DNA of 64,000 bases from Kitasatospora sp. NBC_00240 (lineage in GTDB: Bacteria; Actinomycetota; Actinomycetes; Streptomycetales; Streptomycetaceae): positions 6,944,001 to 7,008,000 of the forward strand of contig NZ_JAPEMU010000001.1 of assembly GCF_026342405.1 (NCBI RefSeq), read 5' to 3'. Shown here piece by piece: positions 51,275-59,208 of the stretch (position 1 is its first letter; every line of letters starts with the position of its first letter). A program made the translations under genes and the position numbers. A model generated the notes under the pieces. That model did not search any database and was not told the origin of the DNA. It was given only the letters and a program-made list of their open reading frames with translations.

Positions 51275-51477
51275 CGGCACCGCCCGCCGGCCGCTCGTGG
51301 CAGCCGGCGGGCCGCACGGGGGCGGTGGGCGACCGGCGCCGGTGACGTCCGGCGAACCGGTTTCCGCCCGGCAGGGACCAGCGGGCGTTCGGCAGGAAGG
51401 CACCGGCGAACGAGCCGAAGGGGCGCGCCGGTGCCGAAAGGGAGAAGGGCCAAGGTCCCGACGTAGGAGGGATCGCC
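51275..51477 (+). promoter_or_regulatory. murD-ftsW gap with a 10-bp hairpin
   Basis: The only sizeable break in the murE-to-murG run. It holds a perfect inverted repeat GGCACCGGCG (51399-51408) / CGCCGGTGCC (51426-51435) 43 bases before the ftsW GTG, then AGGAGGGA as ribosome-binding site. This could be an attenuator, mRNA-processing site or start of a second transcript. No promoter hexamers are convincing. Confidence 0.4.
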
Positions 51478-52932
51478 GTGCCCGCCGACCGTCGGCACCG
51501 GACGAGAAGCGCCCCGGAGGCGAGAGAGCCACAAACAGGGCAGAGGGGTGCGTGCGAGGTGGCGGGTCAGGGCAGGGCAGGGGCCACCGCCCCGCCGGGT
51601 GAGCGGGGGGAGTCCCCGCTGAAGCTGATCTCGGCCACCACCACGACCTTCAAGTCGGCGGGGCCCCTCGCCCGGCTGCGAGCCTTCCGGGCCCGGCTGC
51701 GGTACACCCTGGACCGCCCCCTGACGCCGTACTACCTGATCCTCGGCGCGGCCCTGCTGCTGGTGGTGCTGGGGCTGGTGATGGTCTTCTCCTCGTCCCA
51801 GATCCTCGCCCTGGGCCAGCACCGGTCGGCGCTGTTCTACTTCCTCAAGCAGCTGGTCGCCGTCCTGCTCGGCACCGCGCTGCTGGTGACCCTCGCCTGG
51901 GTGCCGCTCGCGGTGCTGCGGGTGATCGTCTACCCGCTGATGTTCGGGGTGATCGGCGCCCTGGCGCTGGTGGCCGTCCCGGGCATCGGGGTCGAGGTCG
52001 GCGGCAACCGGAACTGGCTGGACTTCGGCTTCTTCCAGGTCCAGCCCTCCGAGTTCGCGAAACTCGCGCTCGTCCTGTGGGGCGCCGACCTGTTGGCCCG
52101 CAAGCAGAAGACCGGCATGCTCGACCAGTGGAAGCACCTGCTGATCCCGCTGGTGCCGGGCGCGCTGCTGCTGCTGATGCTGATCATGCTCGGCGGTGAC
52201 ATGGGCACCGCGATGATCCTGGTCGCGATGCTGTTCGGCCTGCTCTGGATGGTCGGCGCCCCGATGCGGCTGTTCGTGGCCACCCTGGGAGTGGCGGTGG
52301 TGGCCTGCACCGCGCTGGTCGTCACGGTGCCGCACCGGGCCGAGCGGCTGTCCTGCATCGGGGTCACCAAACTGGACCCGAACGGGGCCTGTTTCCAGGC
52401 CCTGCACGGCGTGTACTCGTTCGCCCTGGGCGGCCCGTTCGGCTCCGGACTCGGCGCCGGCGTCGAGAAATGGGGCCAGCTGCCGGAGGCCCACACCGAC
52501 TTCATCTTCGCCGCGACCGGCGAGGAACTCGGACTGGTGGGGACGCTGTCGGTCATCGGACTCTTCGCGGCACTAGGCTACGCGGGTATCCGTGTGGCCA
52601 TCGGTGCGAAGGACCCCTTCGTCAGGTACGCCGCGGGAGCCGCCACCACCTGGATCATGGCGCAGGCCATGGTCAACCTGGGGTCGGCACTGGGACTGCT
52701 GCCCATCGCGGGCGTCCCGCTCCCGCTGTTCTCCTACGGTGGTTCCGCCATGCTGTCGGCCATGTGCGCCGTCGGTGTGCTGCTCTGCTTCGCACGCAGC
52801 ACGCCGGGGGCTCGGGCGGCCCTGGCCGCGCGGACCACCAACTCCCGGTTCAGGACACGACTGGCCCGGGTGCTGCCACGACGACGAACCACAGCACGCC
52901 CGGCCTCCCGGCCGGCGCGCAGGGAGCGGTGA
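51478..52932 (+). CDS. ftsW: septal peptidoglycan polymerase FtsW (SEDS family)
   Basis: This SEDS glycosyltransferase polymerises lipid II with FtsI. The 484-residue protein has a basic N-terminal tail and about ten spans (YYLILGAALLLVVLGLVMVFSSS onwards). SEDS motifs are visible: GVEVGGNRNWLDFGFFQVQPSEFAKLALVLW, GGDMGTAMILVAMLFGLLWMVGA, GLGAGVEKWGQLPEAHTDFIFAATGEELGL, and GVPLPLFSYGGSAML near the end. The last 50 residues are basic and cytoplasmic. GTG at 51478 has AGGAGGG upstream. It is separated from murD by a gap with a hairpin but from murG by only 6 bases. Confidence 0.94.
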   Translation: MPADRRHRTRSAPEAREPQTGQRGACEVAGQGRAGATAPPGERGESPLKLISATTTTFKSAGPLARLRAFRARLRYTLDRPLTPYYLILGAALLLVVLGLVMVFSSSQILALGQHRSALFYFLKQLVAVLLGTALLVTLAWVPLAVLRVIVYPLMFGVIGALALVAVPGIGVEVGGNRNWLDFGFFQVQPSEFAKLALVLWGADLLARKQKTGMLDQWKHLLIPLVPGALLLLMLIMLGGDMGTAMILVAMLFGLLWMVGAPMRLFVATLGVAVVACTALVVTVPHRAERLSCIGVTKLDPNGACFQALHGVYSFALGGPFGSGLGAGVEKWGQLPEAHTDFIFAATGEELGLVGTLSVIGLFAALGYAGIRVAIGAKDPFVRYAAGAATTWIMAQAMVNLGSALGLLPIAGVPLPLFSYGGSAMLSAMCAVGVLLCFARSTPGARAALAARTTNSRFRTRLARVLPRRRTTARPASRPARRER

Positions 52933-52938
52933 ATTTCG

Positions 52939-54045
52939 GTGCATGTCGTACTCGCCGGCGGGGGGACCGCCGGTCACATCGAGCCGGCCCTCGCCCTCGC
53001 GGACGCCCTCCGCAGGCATGACCCGTCCATCGGGATCACCGCCCTGGGCACCGAACGCGGACTGGAGACCCGGCTGGTGCCGGAGCGCGGCTACCAGCTG
53101 GAGCTGATCCCGGCCGTGCCGCTGCCCCGCAAGCCCACCCCCGAGCTGATCACCGTCCCGGGCCGGCTGCGCGGCACCGTACGGGCCGCCCAGGAGATCA
53201 TCGAGCGGGTCAAGGCGGACGCCGTGGTCGGCTTCGGCGGCTACGTCGCGATGCCCGCCTACCTGGCCGCCAAGCGCGCCGGGGTGCCGATCGTGGTGCA
53301 CGAGGCGAACGCCCGCCCGGGACTGGCCAACAAGATCGGTGCGCGGTACAGCGACTTCGTCGCGGTCTCCACGCCGGACAGCAAGCTGCGCGACTCCCGC
53401 TACATCGGGATCCCGCTCCGCCGCACCATCGCCACCCTGGACCGCAACGCGGCCCGGCCCGAGGCCCGGCAGTACTTCGGCCTCGACCAGCGGCTGCCCA
53501 CCCTGCTGGTGTCCGGCGGCTCGCAGGGCGCCCGGCGCCTGAACGAGACCATCCAGACCATCGCGCCGCGCCTGCAGCAGTACGGCGTGCAGATCCTGCA
53601 CGCGGTGGGCCCCAAGAACGAGCTGCCGGTGGTCGACGACATCCCCGGGATGCCGCCGTACCGGGTGCTGCCGTACGTGGACCGGATGGACCTCGCGTAC
53701 GCCGCCGCCGACCTGATGCTCTGCCGGGCCGGCGCGATGACCGTCGCCGAGCTCGCGGCGGTCGGGCTGCCGGCCGCGTTCGTCCCGCTGCCGATCGGCA
53801 ACGGCGAGCAGCGGCTGAACGCCCAGCCGATGGTCAAGGCGGGCGGCGGGCTGCTGGTGGACGACGCCGAGCTGTCCCCGGACTGGGTGCTGAACAACGT
53901 GCTGCCGGTGCTCACCGACCCGCAGCGGCTCTGGGACATGAGCCGGGCGGCCGCCGAGTTCGGCCGCCGGGACGCCGACGACCTGCTGGTCGGCATGGTG
54001 TACGAGGCGATCGAGGCGGCGCGGGGTGGTCGCCGCCGTGGCTGA
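52939..54045 (+). CDS. murG: lipid II synthase (GlcNAc transferase)
   Basis: This enzyme transfers GlcNAc from UDP-GlcNAc to lipid I at the inner membrane face. The 368-residue GT-B enzyme has VVLAGGGTAGHIEPALALADAL at the N-terminus, VVGFGGYVAMPAYLAAKRAGVPIVVHEANARPGLANKIG, LLVSGGSQGARRLNETI (second-domain glycine loop), and LMLCRAGAMTVAELAAVGLPAAFVPLPIGNGEQRLNAQPM, all diagnostic. GTG at 52939 has GGGAG about 12 bases upstream. The neighbouring murC of many other bacteria is missing: ftsQ follows directly and overlaps its end by up to 20 bases. Confidence 0.96.
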   Translation: MHVVLAGGGTAGHIEPALALADALRRHDPSIGITALGTERGLETRLVPERGYQLELIPAVPLPRKPTPELITVPGRLRGTVRAAQEIIERVKADAVVGFGGYVAMPAYLAAKRAGVPIVVHEANARPGLANKIGARYSDFVAVSTPDSKLRDSRYIGIPLRRTIATLDRNAARPEARQYFGLDQRLPTLLVSGGSQGARRLNETIQTIAPRLQQYGVQILHAVGPKNELPVVDDIPGMPPYRVLPYVDRMDLAYAAADLMLCRAGAMTVAELAAVGLPAAFVPLPIGNGEQRLNAQPMVKAGGGLLVDDAELSPDWVLNNVLPVLTDPQRLWDMSRAAAEFGRRDADDLLVGMVYEAIEAARGGRRRG

Positions 54046-54817
54046 CGGCCCGCCCGGCGCCGGTGCGTATCAGGACGAGGAGGAGGCCGAGGAGTACGCT
54101 CCCCGGCTCCGCCTCTCCCGGCGCGGCTTCACGGTGCTGGGCGTGCTGACCGCCGCCGTGCTGGGCACGCTGTCCTGGCTGGTTTTCTTCTCCTCGGTGC
54201 TCGATGTACGAAGCGTCTCGGTGCAGGGCATGCGGGACGACCGGCTGACGGCCGACCAGGTCCGCCAGGCGCTGGGCGGGCTCGCCGAAGGGCCGCTGGC
54301 ACAGGTGGACCTGGCGGACGTCGAGCGCCGGGTGAAGGCCGTCCCGCGGGTGGCCGACGCCGAGGTCTGGCGCGGCTGGCCGCACACCCTGCGGGTCAAG
54401 GTGGAGCAGCGCAAGCCGGTCGCCGCCGTCAAGGGCGAGGACGGGCAGTTCACCCAGGTGGACGCCGGCGGGGTGAGCTTCGCCACCGAGCCGACCGCAC
54501 CCGCGGGTGTGCCGGTGGTGGAGCTGCAGCTGAGTCAGCAGGCGAACGATGCGCTCGAGGTGATCACGCGCCAACAGCTCGTGCAGGGCGCCGTGGCGGT
54601 CGCCGCGGGCCTGCCCGAGGACGTCGCGAAGCGGGCCGGTGCGGTGCTGGTGCACAGTTACGACGACATTCAACTGCAGCTCAGCGGTGGTGGAACGGTG
54701 CGCTGGGGGAGTCCGGACCGGACCGAGCGCAAAGCCAGGGTGCTGACCGCGTTGATGCGCCAGAAAGCGGCGAATTACGACGTGAGTGTGCCGGAGGCGC
54801 CGGCGTTGTCCGGATGA
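54026..54817 (+). CDS. ftsQ: cell division protein FtsQ
   Basis: A 263-residue bitopic division protein. A cytoplasmic N-terminal tail of about 35 acidic residues (DEEEAEEYAPRLRLSRR) leads to one span (GFTVLGVLTAAVLGTLSWLVFF), then the extracellular POTRA domain (LDVRSVSVQGMRDDRLTADQVRQALG... about 58-130) and the FtsQ C-terminal beta domain. The start is GTG 54026 (GAGGCGG upstream) or GTG 54038; both overlap the murG end, so the genes are coupled. It links FtsL and FtsI to the divisome. The gap to ftsZ holds promoters. Confidence 0.9.
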   Translation: MVAAVADGPPGAGAYQDEEEAEEYAPRLRLSRRGFTVLGVLTAAVLGTLSWLVFFSSVLDVRSVSVQGMRDDRLTADQVRQALGGLAEGPLAQVDLADVERRVKAVPRVADAEVWRGWPHTLRVKVEQRKPVAAVKGEDGQFTQVDAGGVSFATEPTAPAGVPVVELQLSQQANDALEVITRQQLVQGAVAVAAGLPEDVAKRAGAVLVHSYDDIQLQLSGGGTVRWGSPDRTERKARVLTALMRQKAANYDVSVPEAPALSG

Positions 54818-55151
54818 TCCGGTAGGTTTCTGCCTGGATGAGTTTGGCGGTCACCCCGGTTTCCCAGGCCGGTTGATGATCACATAGGCTCAAAAGAAAA
54901 AAGGGAAGCTCGGCGTGTTCGTTGAACACGGGCTCGCCGCGACCTAGTGTCCTGTGTCACCAGGCTGTGTCCCACGGTGATGTGACAGAGGCGCAGCAAC
55001 AACCCTAAAGGTCAAGTTTAGGGTTCGGGTCGGCGGTCGGCATTTCGGACATTCAGTCAGGAACCAGGCTCCCCACCCATCGACATCCGTCGGTACGGCG
55101 CGCACCCGGGCGCCGCACCGACCCGGAAATTCGAGGCGAGAGGCCTTCGAC
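54818..55151 (+). promoter_or_regulatory. ftsZ promoter region with two clear inverted repeats
   Basis: A 334-base AT-richer gap. It holds CGTGTTC-gtt-GAACACG (54914-54930) and CCCTAAA-ggtcaag-TTTAGGG (55003-55023), plus a block with two GTGTC motifs (54947-54970). GTGTC is the reverse complement of the GACAC core bound by the sporulation regulator WhiA. In S. coelicolor the ftsZ upstream region has three promoters, one sporulation-induced, and is a direct target of WhiA, WhiB and BldD. I cannot place individual -10/-35 elements with confidence. Confidence 0.65.
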
Positions 55152-56360
55152 GTGGCAGCACCGCAGAACTACCTCGCAGTCATCAAGGTCGTCGGCATCG
55201 GCGGCGGCGGTGTCAACGCCATCAACCGGATGATCGAGGTCGGTCTCAAGGGCGTCGAGTTCATCGCGATCAACACCGATGCGCAGGCCCTCCTGATGAG
55301 CGACGCCGACGTCAAGCTCGATGTGGGCCGTGAACTCACCCGGGGCCTCGGCGCCGGCGCGAACCCGGAGGTCGGCCGCAAGGCGGCCGAGGACCACCGC
55401 GAGGAGATCGAGGAGGTCCTCAAGGGGGCCGACATGGTCTTCGTGACCGCCGGCGAGGGCGGCGGCACCGGCACCGGCGGCGCGCCCGTCGTGGCCAACA
55501 TCGCCCGCTCGCTCGGCGCCCTCACCATCGGCGTCGTCACCCGCCCCTTCACCTTCGAGGGCCGCCGTCGCGCCAACCAGGCCGAGGACGGCATCGCCGG
55601 CCTGCGCGAAGAGGTCGACACCCTCATCGTGATCCCCAACGACCGGCTGCTGTCCATCTCGGACCGCCAGGTCAGCGTGCTGGACGCGTTCCGCTCCGCC
55701 GACCAGGTGCTGCTCTCCGGCGTCCAGGGCATCACCGACCTGATCACCACCCCCGGCCTGATCAACCTCGACTTCGCCGACGTCAAGTCGGTCATGTCCG
55801 AGGCCGGCTCGGCACTGATGGGCATCGGCTCCGCCCGGGGCGAGGACCGTGCCAAGGCGGCCGCCATCATGGCGATCTCCTCGCCGCTGCTGGAGGCCTC
55901 CATCGACGGCGCCCGCGGCGTGCTGCTCTCCATCTCCGGCGGCTCCGACCTCGGCCTGTTCGAGATCAACGAGTCGGCCCAGCTGGTCAGCGAGGCCGCG
56001 CACCCCGAGGCCAACATCATCTTCGGTGCGGTCATCGACGACGCGCTCGGCGACGAGGTGCGGGTCACCGTGATCGCGGCCGGCTTCGACGGCGGCCAGC
56101 CTCCGGCGATCGTCCGCGACCCGGTGGTCAAGGCCTCCCCGGCCCCCGCGCCAGCCGCCCCCGAGCGCCCGGCCACCCGGCCGTCGTACGGGAGCATCGG
56201 CTCGGTGACGGCGCGCTCGGACGGCGAGTCCGGCTCCCGGCACTCCGACTCCCCGGCCACCACGACCGCCTCGCCGGTGCCCCCGCAGGTGCAGCCGGTC
56301 CGGCAGCCCTACGTGGAGAGCCCCGCCGAGGAGCTCGATGTGCCCGACTTCCTGAAGTAG
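55152..56360 (+). CDS. ftsZ: cell division GTPase FtsZ
   Basis: The tubulin-like GTPase that forms the Z-ring (ladders of rings in sporulating streptomycete hyphae). The 402-residue protein begins with IKVVGIGGGGVNAINRMIE, has the GTP-binding tubulin signature GEGGGTGTGGAPVVA, the T7 catalytic loop (GLINLDFADVKSVM), and the helical RANQAEDGIAGLREEVDTLIVIPNDRLL segment. After about residue 320 a Pro/Ser linker leads to the conserved C-terminal peptide EELDVPDFLK, which contacts SepF. GTG at 55152 has GAGGCGAGAGG upstream. A separate leader region with promoters precedes it. Confidence 0.97.
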   Translation: MAAPQNYLAVIKVVGIGGGGVNAINRMIEVGLKGVEFIAINTDAQALLMSDADVKLDVGRELTRGLGAGANPEVGRKAAEDHREEIEEVLKGADMVFVTAGEGGGTGTGGAPVVANIARSLGALTIGVVTRPFTFEGRRRANQAEDGIAGLREEVDTLIVIPNDRLLSISDRQVSVLDAFRSADQVLLSGVQGITDLITTPGLINLDFADVKSVMSEAGSALMGIGSARGEDRAKAAAIMAISSPLLEASIDGARGVLLSISGGSDLGLFEINESAQLVSEAAHPEANIIFGAVIDDALGDEVRVTVIAAGFDGGQPPAIVRDPVVKASPAPAPAAPERPATRPSYGSIGSVTARSDGESGSRHSDSPATTTASPVPPQVQPVRQPYVESPAEELDVPDFLK

Positions 56361-56371
56361 GCACAGCCCGA

Positions 56372-57106
56372 GTGAAGCGGTTCGATACGCGAAACGGTGC
56401 TCACTTCGCCTTCACCGACCGGTGGGGCGGGGTGAGCATTTCGCCGTACGGGGAACTGAACCTCGGCGGCGCGGTGGGCGACGATCCGGTCGCCGTGCTG
56501 GAGAACCGGCGGCTGGCGGCCCGCTCGCTGGGCCTGGACCCGGCGGACGTGGTCTGGATGAACCAGGTGCACGGCGCGGACGTCGCCGTCGTGACGGAGC
56601 GGCAGCCGCAGGGATCGGCCCCGACGGTGGACGCGGTGGTCACCGACCGCCCGCTCGCCCTCGCGGTGCTGACCGCGGACTGCACGCCCGTCCTGCTGGC
56701 GGACCCGGTGGCGGGGGTGGCCGGTGCGGCGCACGCCGGCCGGCCGGGCCTGGCGGCCGGGGTGGTGCCGGCGGTGGTGCGGGCGATGGTGGAACTCGGC
56801 GCCCGGCCGGAGCGGATCGTGGCCGCCACCGGCCCCGCGGTCTGCGGGCGGTGCTACGAGGTGCCCGAGGAACTGCGGGCGGAGGTGAGCGCCCTGGTGC
56901 CGGCCGCGTACGCGCGGACCTCCTGGGGCACCCCGGCCCTGGACGTGCCGGCGGGAGTCGCGGCCCAACTGGCCGGTGCGGGAGTCACCGAGTTGGTGCG
57001 ATCATCTGACTGCACCCTCGAATCCGCCGATCACTTCTCCTATCGCCGCGAGCAGCGCACCGGCCGGCTCGCGAGCTACGTCTGGTTGGGCTCTGAACTC
57101 TCATGA
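56372..57106 (+). CDS. pgeF: peptidoglycan editing factor PgeF / YlmD-type multicopper domain protein
   Basis: A 244-residue protein of the YfiH/YlmD/LACC1 family. The His-Cys-His metal site is seen in MNQVHGADVAVV (His), LTADCTPVLLAD (Cys) and GAAHAGRPGLAAG (His). Members act as purine nucleoside phosphorylases/adenosine deaminases, and the E. coli protein clears L-Ser-containing UDP-MurNAc precursors. The second role fits a gene between ftsZ and the cell-division genes; which applies here is not shown. GTG at 56372 sits 11 bases past ftsZ. The stop overlaps the yggS ATG. Confidence 0.92.
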   Translation: MKRFDTRNGAHFAFTDRWGGVSISPYGELNLGGAVGDDPVAVLENRRLAARSLGLDPADVVWMNQVHGADVAVVTERQPQGSAPTVDAVVTDRPLALAVLTADCTPVLLADPVAGVAGAAHAGRPGLAAGVVPAVVRAMVELGARPERIVAATGPAVCGRCYEVPEELRAEVSALVPAAYARTSWGTPALDVPAGVAAQLAGAGVTELVRSSDCTLESADHFSYRREQRTGRLASYVWLGSELS

Positions 57107-57936
57107 CGAATGACATCTACGGTCCGTTCCCGGGCGGCCCGCGCGCTTTCGGCCAGACTTTGCTGGACGCCCTGACGGACGGCCAGCGGGCCCGGTACGA
57201 GGAACTCGGGGCCAACCTCGACGTGGTCGAGCGCCGGATCGAGGCCGCCTGCCGGGCCGCCGGGCGCTCCCGCGACGAGGTCACCCTGATCGTCGTCACC
57301 AAGACCTACCCCGCCGAGGACAGCGCACTCCTGGCCGGACTCGGTGTCACGGACGTGGCGGAGAACCGGGACCAGGACGCGGCCCCCAAGGCCGAGTTGT
57401 GTGCGAACCTTCCGCTGGAGTGGCACTTCGTCGGCCAGCTGCAGACCAACAAGGTCCGCTCGGTCGTCCGGTACGCGAACCGGGTGCACTCGGTGGACCG
57501 GCTGCGGCTGGTCGGCTCGCTCTCGGCGGCCGTGCTCAAGTCGGAGCGCCCCGAGCTGGGTTGCCTGGTCCAGGTCGCCCTGGACAAGGAGGCCGGCGAG
57601 GTGGGGGCGGTTCCCGGCTCGCCGGGCTCGGGGGAGGGCCGGGCAGGGGTGGCCCCGGCCGACGTGGCCGCGCTGGCCGACGCGATCGCCGCCGCACCCG
57701 GGCTGCGGCTCGACGGCGTGATGACGGTGGCTCCGCTGGCCGGACCGCTGGCCGGCGACCCCGCCAGGGCTTTCGAGCGGCTGGCGGAAATCTCAACCGC
57801 CGTACGGGCGAGCCATCCTGCTGCCACCATGGTTTCCGCGGGAATGAGCGGCGACCTTGAGCAGGCCGTGGCCGCCGGAGCGACACATGTGCGCGTCGGA
57901 ACGGCGGTACTCGGAGTGCGGTCACCCCTCGGGTAA
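57103..57936 (+). CDS. yggS: YggS/PROSC-family pyridoxal phosphate-binding protein
   Basis: A 277-residue PLP-binding protein that controls PLP homeostasis (YlmE in the Bacillus dcw neighbourhood). The fold is a TIM barrel with the PLP lysine in VTLIVVTKTYPAED (about residue 66), VTDVAENRDQDAAPKAEL, LEWHFVGQLQTNKVRSVVRYA and the C-terminal SAGMSGDLEQAVAAGATHVRVGTAVLG phosphate loop. It has an N-terminal extension of about 25 residues and a Gly-rich insert (GEVGAVPGSPGSGEGRAGV). ATG overlaps the pgeF stop (ATGA). Confidence 0.93.
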   Translation: MTNDIYGPFPGGPRAFGQTLLDALTDGQRARYEELGANLDVVERRIEAACRAAGRSRDEVTLIVVTKTYPAEDSALLAGLGVTDVAENRDQDAAPKAELCANLPLEWHFVGQLQTNKVRSVVRYANRVHSVDRLRLVGSLSAAVLKSERPELGCLVQVALDKEAGEVGAVPGSPGSGEGRAGVAPADVAALADAIAAAPGLRLDGVMTVAPLAGPLAGDPARAFERLAEISTAVRASHPAATMVSAGMSGDLEQAVAAGATHVRVGTAVLGVRSPLG

Positions 57937-58147
57937 CGTCACCGGGTAGTAGATCAGACTGCAGGACAAAACAGGACAGAACCTAGCAGCTTTGCAGAGC
58001 GCTAGCGAACCGTGGATCGCAACTTCACGACTCTCACGAGCCCGCCCGGACCTGTAGTCCGGCGAGCCCGCCCCGGGGTCGCGGAATCCGCAGGCGAAGG
58101 CCGCCGGTGACGGAGCCGATCCACCACAGAGCGGAGGAGACAGGAGA
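57937..58147 (+). promoter_or_regulatory. yggS-sepF intergenic region
   Basis: A 211-base gap with a short direct repeat (CAGGACA twice, near 57962-57979) and an imperfect dyad (CTAGC...GCTAG, 57984-58005). GGAGGAGACAGGAG stands just before the sepF ATG. A sepF promoter may lie here, but I do not see clear hexamers. Confidence 0.3.
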
Positions 58148-58750
58148 ATGGCCGGCGCAATGCGCAAGATGGCGGTCTACCTCGGCCTCGTGGAGGACGA
58201 GACGTACGACGGCCAGGGGTACGACCCCGACGACGACTACGACGCGGACCCCGAGCCGATCCGCACCGGGCGGACGGAGGACATCCCCCGCCCCGCGGCC
58301 GCACAGCCCGCCCCCGTCGCCCAGATCGCACCGCAGCCCGTTCCCGCCGCGGTCCCGATCCGTCAGGAGACCCCGAGGATGGCCCCAGTGTCGTCCATCA
58401 CACCCGAACGCCGCCACAACCTGGAGAAGAGCGCCCCGGTGATCATGCCCAAGGTCGTGAACGAACGAGAGCCCTACCGCATCACGACGTTGCACCCCAG
58501 GACCTACAACGAGGCCCGTACCATCGGGGAACAGTTCCGTGGCGGGACTCCTGTGATCATGAATTTGACCGAGATGGACGACACCGACGCGAAGCGCCTC
58601 GTAGACTTCGCCGCTGGACTCGTCTTCGGTCTGCACGGCAGTATCGAGCGCGTGACACAGAAGGTGTTCCTGCTGTCGCCTGCTAACGTCGATGTCACGG
58701 CGGAGGACAAGGCCCGTATCGCCGAGGGTGGGTTCTTCAACCAGAGCTGA
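58148..58750 (+). CDS. sepF: cell division protein SepF
   Basis: A 200-residue FtsZ-binding protein that anchors and aligns FtsZ filaments at the membrane. The N-terminal amphipathic helix (MAGAMRKMAVYLGLVEDE) is the membrane anchor. A long acidic, Pro-rich linker follows (about 20-95), then the conserved SepF core (PVIMPKVVNEREPYRITTLHPRTYNEARTIGEQFRGGTPVIMNLTEMDD and DFAAGLVFGLHGSIERVTQKVFLLSPANVDV). It ends with FFNQS. The position after ftsZ-pgeF-yggS is typical of the dcw cluster in Gram-positive bacteria. ATG at 58148 has GGAGGAGACAGGAG upstream. Confidence 0.96.
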   Translation: MAGAMRKMAVYLGLVEDETYDGQGYDPDDDYDADPEPIRTGRTEDIPRPAAAQPAPVAQIAPQPVPAAVPIRQETPRMAPVSSITPERRHNLEKSAPVIMPKVVNEREPYRITTLHPRTYNEARTIGEQFRGGTPVIMNLTEMDDTDAKRLVDFAAGLVFGLHGSIERVTQKVFLLSPANVDVTAEDKARIAEGGFFNQS

Positions 58751-58867
58751 CCCGGCCACGACTGTATGTGTGGTTCTGATCGACAGTGAGTTAGCGACAG
58801 TTCAGCGAGCGACAAGCCGGACCGCAGAGCAAGCAACAAGCCGAATGGCCAGGGAGAGGGATTCTCG

Positions 58868-59155
58868 ATGGGGATCGTGGGGGCAGTGCTCGGTTATGCA
58901 CTGACCGTCTTCCTGGTGTTCCTGCTCTTCCGGCTGGTCATGGACTGGGTCTTCCAGTTCGCACGTTCGTGGCAGCCCGGCAAGGCCATGGTCCTGGTCC
59001 TGGAGGCCACGTACACTGTCACGGATCCGCCGCTCAAGCTCCTTCGGCGGTTCATCCCGCCGTTGCGTCTCGGGGGCGTGGCGCTCGACCTGTCCTTCTT
59101 CGTACTGATGATCATTGTGTATGTCCTGATCTCGCTCGTGCAGCGCCTGTCGTAG
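58868..59155 (+). CDS. yggT: YggT-family membrane protein
   Basis: A 95-residue protein with two hydrophobic segments (GIVGAVLGYALTVFLVFLLFRLVMDW and LRLGGVALDLSFFVLMIIVYVLISLV) and the conserved loop EATYTVTDPPLKLLRRFIPPL that defines YggT (PF02325). Function unknown. In actinobacteria it lies between sepF and divIVA, and in other phyla it has been linked to osmotic and division phenotypes. ATG at 58868 follows GAGAGGGAT. 53 bases separate it from divIVA. Confidence 0.92.
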   Translation: MGIVGAVLGYALTVFLVFLLFRLVMDWVFQFARSWQPGKAMVLVLEATYTVTDPPLKLLRRFIPPLRLGGVALDLSFFVLMIIVYVLISLVQRLS

Positions 59156-59208
59156 GTGAGCGATGCGACAGGATGCCGGTGTGCCGACGATCACGTTGAG
59201 GTGAAGAG

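Noticed and set aside
54914..54930. CGTGTTC-GTT-GAACACG as a LexA (SOS) box
   Set aside because: The SOS box is GAAC-N4-GTTC; here the half-sites are inverted with respect to each other and the spacing is 3.
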